Shown: in pieces, positions 57,425 to 64,000 of the stretch
How positions within the stretch are numbered: position 1 is the first letter of the stretch
How the letters are laid out: every line of letters begins with the position of its first letter
Program-made: the position numbers and the translations under genes
Source of the DNA: Sisyra terminalis
Lineage: Eukaryota; Arthropoda; Insecta; Neuroptera; Sisyridae
Length of the DNA stretch: 64,000 bases
Assembly: GCA_958496175.1 (NCBI GenBank)
Contig: OY292276.1
Location: 37,344,449-37,408,448 of the forward strand
Direction: 5' to 3'
Notes under the pieces: model-generated
The model's database searches: none
Told to the model about the DNA's origin: nothing
The model's input: only the letters and a program-made list of their open reading frames with translations

Positions 57425-58685
57425 GCGTTTTTAAAAATGACGATTCCATCAAACTCAGGAAATGTGAAAAGAGGATGAAACTGATCTTCTTGTTCATCTT
57501 TGACTCTTAATCGATTTAGTTCTCTGGTTCTCTGGGACCACCTAGACCTGACTTAGAAAATATCAGTAGGAATTCAATCAGTTGACAGTCGAATTTTTCA
57601 TAGATTCCTCGAATTATTACCCACGACTTTTGGTAGATTTCTTAGATTATCAAAATTTGGTTTAAAAATATTATTTTTCAATGCCAATTATCTCAGATAG
57701 CGTTTTATTTCAGCAAGCTCTTAAAGAGATTGCAAAATTTCACCTAAATTATATCTACATGTATTAATCTGATATTATTTTCCTTAATAATTTTATTTCA
57801 AAGAACTGCTTTTATCTTCAAAATAAAAACAAAAACATAATAAATTGCAAACATCATTACAAATCTTTTTTTATCATCAATTTAAGGCGTGGAAGTTTAC
57901 GGCACATGATCTATATATGTATATAGATCCGATTATCGATCATAACATAATTACAGTTATTAATTGTTGTGCAGATCGATACTGACGTCAGACGCATGAT
58001 CTTCTTTTACACGACCATAAATTTTTCCATCATTTCCACTCAAACAACCTTTTTATCAAGTTCAAATGCCATTGATTCATTATTATGGCTTTATATGGAC
58101 AACTATGATCTTCCGAGTCTTCTTATAGATCCTTATAATCGGTGCACCGATTGGCAGCGAGGAGAGTTCAAATGAAAGTGTAAAATAAAACATTACGTTT
58201 GACTCGTTTCTCTTTAATCGTAAGATCAAAAAAGAACTTCTTAGTTTAACGTTTCTTAACATTTATCTTCTACTTCTAAATTATCTTCTTTTTAACATCA
58301 TTATATTAAGCATTAGAAAAGTATTTCTAATTGATCGGTTTTTTTAAACTCATAAAACTATCAAAAAACTAAAATTTACTATTTTCATTGTCCCATATCT
58401 CACATTTACGTTAGAAGTTAATAGATTGAATGGTTGAATTGTTCATAAATTGTTTATTTTTTAATGCGGAAATAACGATATTTCTTCAACCAGAAACATT
58501 AATGATGATCTAATTAGCAATAAACTAAACCAAAACTCAGCATGTGCAATAATCAAGATAACACGGGCCAAACATTAGACCATATGGCCCCGAAAAATAA
58601 AAGATAAAACATTGTTGAATTTTACGGTAAAATTTTGAACTTAATATTTCCCTATGCATATAAAGAAAAGTTACACTTAATTGTA
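57425..58685. other. AT-rich stretch with a palindrome and a CRE-like site
   Basis: GATCTATATATGTATATAGATC (split around 57908-57929) is a near-perfect palindrome and TGACGTCA (57983-57990) is a perfect CRE-type octamer 54 bp later. A 68-codon frame beginning at an acceptor-like TTGTTGTGCAG (57974) runs to 58175 with a mixed composition but no recognised motif. Confidence 0.3.
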
Positions 58686-58689
58686 ATTT

Positions 58690-58850
58690 CCTACTTTTTT
58701 TTGGCGTGTGCCGGTTTATGACCTGCGGTTCTTCGGGGCCTCTTTTCTACCTTTTACGACGAGTCCTTTTCAAAGTCCTTTTCGGAGTAGCATATGTCAT
58801 TGGGAGGATTACTTGTGGTTTGACTTGTCTACAAAATAATCGAGACAGAA
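58690..58850 (-). pseudogene. Weak LINE relic
   Basis: Minus strand: QVKPQVILPMTYATPKRTLK, then GRKEAPKNR, faintly like CVLPVMTYG.ETWTL...... of RTE-like ORF2 proteins. The sequence is G+C-richer than its flanks. The 74-codon plus frame over the same bases is an alternative. Confidence 0.3.
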
Positions 58851-58934
58851 AACAAATTGGCATCATCTGGTGGATTTCTATACAGGTACTTCCCCTTTGT
58901 GTACCATCAATAGATTGTCATAAAATTTAAGTCA

Positions 58935-60660
58935 TAATATTAAAAACTCTCTTTGTTTGAGTCCAAATAAAAGCTCTTTTCATCAAATTGTCATGCATGA
59001 ATAAATTTTGAGCAGTCGCTAGAAAAAAAGTGAAATTAATTCTCAATAAATAATGTCTATAAAAAAGTGTTGACAATAATTTATTTAGTATTAATTTTGG
59101 GGTTTACTTCAAATTTCATGCTGCATATGTTAAAGATGATCAATTGAAAAATTTAAAAAAAGGGTGAGATCATTTCGGCTTTCAAATGAAATTAATTAAA
59201 AATCTGTTTCGAGTCAATTTTAAAATAAATAAAAAATCAGTCAATTTGAAAATGTAGAATATTTTGAAAAAGAAACACTTCTTGTTAAAGGTATCGCTTT
59301 ATTCTGGTTCTGAACTTTCACTTATATCAACGATTATTTTCACAGTTCAAAAAAATATTAATTTAGCTCTTGGCTCTTTTTGAAGATGTCAATATCTGGC
59401 ATTGTTGCATTTTCTTCTTTGTTATTAATTAGGTTTGCGGTTTTTTTGTTACTTCAATAGACTATAATTAACAATTGCCTACTTATACGTCTGGAATACC
59501 ACATCAACATTTACAAAATCAGCCGCGACAAAATTAAAAGGATATTAAAGGCCAAGTTACCTCAGGACGTTTTCTGGGACTTATCGATAAATGATTGTAA
59601 GTGATGAATGACTAAAAAAGGGAAGAGAGTTTCAATGAGGCTCCCAAGTGCATTGAAAACTTCTGTGTATAGCCGATATTAGCTGAGCCGGAAAAAAGAA
59701 ACATATAACCAAAAAAATAGACCATAAAAAACATTATTAATATGAGGAAAATCAACTTTTATCTATAAAAATCTTGTATTTTGGCAGAAAAAAAAGTTTT
59801 AATTGTAACGACCAAATGAGAGTCCGAAAACGATAAGTGTGCTTATAGGTCTTCTTTGACGTCACAGTACGCATCTGTAAGCGTATTGAAGTCTAGTTTT
59901 TAACAGATCATTGATCAGGTTGCCAAAGAAATAGTAATAATTTACACAAATTTTTAACATTTGTCACAATTTTTCCCCATGGAAAATGTTTTTACCCTCT
60001 AAAAATTACCGTCATTTTTTTTCCTTAGGAATAGAGGTAGTGTAGATTTTTAATGGTTTAAATTATTAACATAATGTTTAAACGAATTAAACAATCTTTC
60101 CCATTGTGTAAAAGTATATTTATCATAGGAAAATGTCGATGGAATTTTGTGGTTTTGTATTGTGACGTCATTTTAAAGCCGGGCCAAGTATAAAATTAAA
60201 ACACAAAATTTTGAAACAAGTTTTGGCTTTGAATCATTGATAATCATAATATTAACACCTTTTACTATACAGTATACAAATTTTTAATGCCAAATAAGTA
60301 AAAAATCAATTGATTGCTAAGAAAAGGATCTGAAAATTATATTTTGAACACCGTTTTAGTTTGCAATTTTTTTACTTCTTAGAAAATGTAACGATTGAAA
60401 TGAATAGAAATCATGGCAACATTGAAGGAATATGTTGGGTAAGACAATTTCATCCACCATTAATGTATTATTTATTTTTATGTTTTTTTTGTGCAGAGGA
60501 GTCTTGCATAATAACCTTGCAAAATATAGTTTTTCTTATTGACAATTCTTGATACTGGGTACTTGGTAAGTTGATCAATATTAATTAGGAATATTTGACA
60601 GCTATTCGACTGTATGGCATGGATTTGGTACCGTTTCCTTCCTTCACATCTTACTGTTTA
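58935..60660. other. AT-rich stretch, no supported gene
   Basis: The segment 59490-59640 (CAGCCGCGACAAAATTAAAA and on) is slightly G+C-richer and may be repeat-derived, but no family was recognised. Confidence 0.45.
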
Positions 60661-60663
60661 TTG

Positions 60664-60829
60664 CAGGCATGGCTAACATATGGCCCGCAAAGACAGTGAA
60701 TCTGTTAAATTTTCAGCCATATATGTACCATTATAGCTATTGCTTTACTTTTTGATATTTCCTTTGGCTCGCTACGGAATTAAAAGTCTTAAGTCTGGCC
60801 CTTCACAAAATCATGTTAGACATCCCTAG
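60664..60829 (-). mobile_element. Small hAT-type MITE, copy 2
   Basis: 166 bp. The plus left end is CAGGCATGGCTAACATATGG and the right end, read inward, is CTAGGGATGTCTAACATGAT. The shared GGCTAACAT/GTCTAACAT and GGCCC/GGGCC words form TIRs. The reverse complement aligns with 8440-8600 (TGATTTTGTG.AGGGC, AGA.TTAAGA, AAAGCAATAGC/AAACAATAGC). The TSD is unclear. Confidence 0.72.
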
Positions 60830-60834
60830 TTTAA

Positions 60835-61160
60835 AATTTTTATCATTCTTGATTGGTACAAGTTGGAAACCTCAAATTAACCGAATGTGAATTCAAAAAA
60901 AGAACTTATTTAGCATTAACGAACACCTAATGCACTTGGATCAATATTAAAAATGTTATTGGTGGCAACTTTACGTTACTACCCTGTAAAATTTGAGCAT
61001 ACAATTTAACATATAAGCATACATTGAGCATACAATCGAATTTGTATTCGTTCAGGCATTTGTCCTAAGTATTTCAATATAAATCCAAAAATGTATTTTT
61101 TAATGTATAAAAAATTACATGCTACTAAGTTTTTGAATTAAAAATATTGACTACATAATA
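60835..61160. other. AT-rich stretch, possibly body of a decayed Helitron
   Basis: Precedes the Helitron-like 3' end at 61165-61196, but no 5' terminus TCTATACTAAT was found upstream. Confidence 0.35.
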
Positions 61161-61164
61161 GCGT

Positions 61165-61196
61165 ATTATAGAGACGAAGTTGTGGGTATCAACTAG
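61165..61196 (+). mobile_element. Helitron 3' end relic (same family as 852-1975)
   Basis: ATAGAGACGAAGTTGTGGGT then ATCAACTAG followed by T, parallel to GCAGACGAAGTCGCGGGGATCAGCTAG of the complete copies. The G+C pairs of the hairpin have decayed mostly by C-to-T and G-to-A changes. Confidence 0.6.
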
Positions 61197-61199
61197 TTT

Positions 61200-63760
61200 T
61201 GTAAAAAAACATTGTTGAACAAACTCCAAAGTAATATATCGGCCGTGCAATTCGAATTTCATCACAGCCGTTTAAGCTTTTGTCTAAAGTTGTTTCCGCA
61301 TTGTTGGTATTCAAAACTTATAAATTATTTCAAAATTTTTTGCAAAAAATATATTAGAGATTAACAAAGCTTTGTGTTTATTGTCGATTAGCTTTTATTG
61401 CTGATAAACTTCCTAGTAATCAAACTCTCAAAGTATTTTTTTACGTACGAAAATTGAATGATAAAAATAATGAAGACACGTAGCAAAAGCCACAAATTAT
61501 CAGATATTTCCATATCTCATTTCGATTTTATTAATATCTCATTACAATTGCAGTGTGTTAGTTAAAAATGATGCTTTAAAATCATTCTCAAATTGCGGTA
61601 GCATATTAATTTATTCGAACACATAAGTGCGATCAACTGTGCATGATTCATTGAATGCCATTATGAAAAGACATTGGACATAATTACTTTATAGCGGTAT
61701 ATAAATATTCAACGGCGAAATTAATCAAATTGCCAAGCAGATTATGTATGCTTCTATAATATCTACAATATCTATTAACATTTACCGCAGCAGATATAAC
61801 TATACTTATCAAAATCATGAATCTCTAATTGATTTTTTTCTTATATCTAGACGTAAAATGATTCAAAGTGTAAAACTTTCCGCGATTGTATTTTGTATTT
61901 TCCGTAGCTTTTAAATATGAAAAAAAGTAAGCCTAGTTCATTAACTTATCATTAATGTCAAAAATATTAAAAATCGAAATATCCTTTCTTTTATTAGACA
62001 CGGAGTTTTTATTCAAAGGTTTATATTTCTTAATAATGAATATTAAAATAACTCTTAATATCCTCACACAAGAAATAAAACTCCAGCGCTTATTATTCTT
62101 TAAAAAAGGAACATTGGAATTATCAAATCTCTTGATCTAATCTGAACTTTAATAGTAAGCAATGGGGTGTAAAAAAATAACTAAAATTATAAAATTATAA
62201 GACACAGTCACATCTGTCATTTAAGTTGAGGAAAAGACGGAAGCAAAGGAAATGTGTACACGAGCGATGCTTTATATTTCATCATTTTTAACGTATTTTT
62301 TCACCTTTAATGTATTTCTCATTAATAATCAGTAGAAGAGTACAAGATCTGGCCGGTAATTATTTGATATGTTTTTAAAAGCACCCTTGTTGAAACACCG
62401 GTTTGGTCAAGAAGAATTTCGATCAAAGCAAAATTTCCAAGAATGTAAAAAAAGTGGATTTATATTTGGCCTACATAGATAATTGTTATCGATACTTTTG
62501 ATCGCAACTCTGCAGAATTTCAATAATTGATTTTGTTGATATAATAAAAAACAATTAAGCTTCCTATTTTCATGATAATTAAAAATCAATAAACTAATGA
62601 ATGATTTCAAGAGTTTTATTTAAGATTTTTTAATATTTGGAAAATAAAATATTTAATTATATAAGCTTTGTTCTTCTAATGGAATTATGAATAATTTATA
62701 TCCAGCTAAGGGATTATGAGGCCTAAAATTTTAGGTTGACAAAAAATAACAAACAAAACGGCTCTATTTCCTTTTTGAGCGTTTCAAAAAATTGTTTTAA
62801 TTCATTTAAAATTTTGACTTTAATGCATCTATTCAAATATAATCCAAACTCTAAAATTGAGAATAAATTGATAATTTTACAAAGCTAATATTAAATAAAG
62901 AACTATGGAAGCAAAACAAAAGACTCAGGTCATAAAGAGTTTATAACTTTAAAGTTTATATAAGTTGAATAAAAATACCAACTATGTTTTTGATATTCGT
63001 AATAAAGATAAACAATTATCGATTGTCGTTACTGAAGAATAGTCGAGAAGGTAATTAATTAATGGTAATAAAATTTAATAAATCTTTAATCATAAAAATT
63101 ATAAAAAAATAATCCTGATATTTCACACCAGTATTAACTACATTCACAGCTATATGCGAAATAAATTATTTTTCACGTTAGGTCAGGATTCTCTTCGTCG
63201 CCCCTTTGGTCAATTTTATGTTGATGTATTCTTATTAACAAAAGAATTTTAAGTAGAGGAAGATATCCTATACCTGAGACTTTCCGAATGGCGGTCTAAT
63301 GGTCCTTTTCAAGAAAAACAAACCTCGCCATTTTTTCCCCAGATTAAATCCTAAATATTGGAGCTGTTATTTACACTTCTTGAAATATTATAATTATGTT
63401 TTCCTCAATGTATTTTACTTAAAAAAAATGATTCCTGCCACTTGTGGTGACGCTTCTAGGTACAAACTTTAAGTATGTTATGCTTAATCTACCCCTATTT
63501 GCAATTTTTATTTGGGCGTTCAAAATAAAAGTAGTTTTCTATATATTTCTTAACTAAAAATGATTTTTGTAATATGGTAAAGTACCATCAGACATTACGT
63601 TTGAAAAAAATCATCAGCATTATTTTTTTTCTTTTGTAGAATAGTTCTTCTAACCTACTACGTAATTTTCGTATCATTCAACTCAGAGACTTTTCATGCT
63701 TGTATTTTTTTTACATAATATACATAAACCCGCACAATGAAGTATGACCGGATGAGAATA
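61200..63760. other. AT-rich stretch, no gene seen
   Basis: The frames at 61955-62140 and 62407-62610 are low complexity. Nothing else was recognised. Confidence 0.55.
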
Positions 63761-63764
63761 GACC

Positions 63765-64000
63765 CAAGTTTGACCTAACTATGCAGAAATCTAGGCTAAG
63801 CTTGTAAATTAGTCCTTACCCAGTCTAGATCGATAATACAAATCGTCTTCCAAGGCTTCACCAATACTTGGCTAATCATTGATATGGCCAAAGTTAGGTA
63901 ACTTTACCTTGGTCCAAGCTCGGGTTACCCTTAATTGGCCGATGCTAGGCTCGTCAGTCTTCACCCAAGCTTGGCTAATAATTGGCATGACCAAAGCTGT
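63765..64000. repeat. Degenerate tandem repeat continuing past window end
   Basis: Units of roughly 50 bp share CTT.ACC.AGGCTT/CAAGCTTGGCTAAT, ATTG(AT/GC)ATGGCC/GACC AAAG and TTAGGTAA-like words. A closely related pair starts at about 63856 and 63959 (103 bp apart, two units). The G+C content is higher than in the preceding 2.5 kb. It is probably the edge of a satellite or minisatellite array. The 63765-63840 part is the most diverged. Confidence 0.7.

Noticed and set aside
1..64000. CRISPR array, bacterial operons, riboswitches
   Set aside because: No regularly spaced direct repeats with unique spacers, no Shine-Dalgarno-led gene clusters. The sequence is eukaryotic.

Overview
The window is eukaryotic, strongly AT-rich (by eye about three quarters A+T) and almost entirely non-genic. 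Its decayed transposons are of kinds typical of insects: Helitrons with the TC...CTAG terminus, tRNA-derived SINEs, Jockey/I-like and RTE-like LINE fragments, hAT elements, a mariner relic and a solo LTR. I read it as an insect (arthropod) intergenic or intronic region. The order cannot be settled from the sequence alone. There are no bacterial-type operons, no CRISPR, no rRNA and no intact tRNA gene.

Layout. 0-3 kb: two copies of an unnamed dispersed repeat, a complete non-autonomous Helitron (852-1975) carrying a tRNA-like segment, a truncated SINE, and a near-perfect 59-bp-arm hairpin. 4.4-4.9 kb: scrambled LINE reverse transcriptase (RT). 7.8-8.6 kb: a Helitron helicase relic (minus) and a small hAT MITE. 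13-16 kb: a GC-richer island, a LINE C-terminal fragment with a 3' stem-loop, and an unrecognised 103-codon frame. 17.5 kb: a hAT MITE with target-site duplication (TSD). 20-22.5 kb: two minus-strand LINE relics (Jockey-like, RTE-like). 26-28.1 kb: a large inverted repeat abutting a second Helitron. 29.9 kb: a full SINE with TSD. 31-33.3 kb: mariner transposase C-terminus, a LINE RT fragment, another Helitron 3' end, and a 143-codon unrecognised frame. 35-37 kb: a hAT transposase C-terminus and a third copy of the dispersed repeat. 41-45.4 kb: Jockey-type RT and RNase H relics. 46.9-49.7 kb: a 1.5-kb hAT element with TIRs, TSD and broken transposase, a solo LTR with TATA box and TSD, and a LINE end. 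51-53 kb: two minus-strand segments with good splice signals and compatible phase, the best candidate for host coding sequence. 56-61 kb: SINE, RTE-like LINE, small hAT MITE, Helitron 3' relic. The last about 235 bp is a degenerate tandem repeat running off the window.

Nothing here forms an operon or pathway. The recurring theme is parasite ecology: autonomous-element relics (Helitron helicase, LINE ORF2, hAT transposase) lie among the non-autonomous elements they could have mobilised (Helitrons, SINEs, MITEs). No clearly novel functional system was found. The least explained items are the 143-codon frame at 32875-33306, the candidate two-exon gene at 51137-52946, the two strong foldbacks near the Helitrons, and the tRNA-like module inside the Helitrons.
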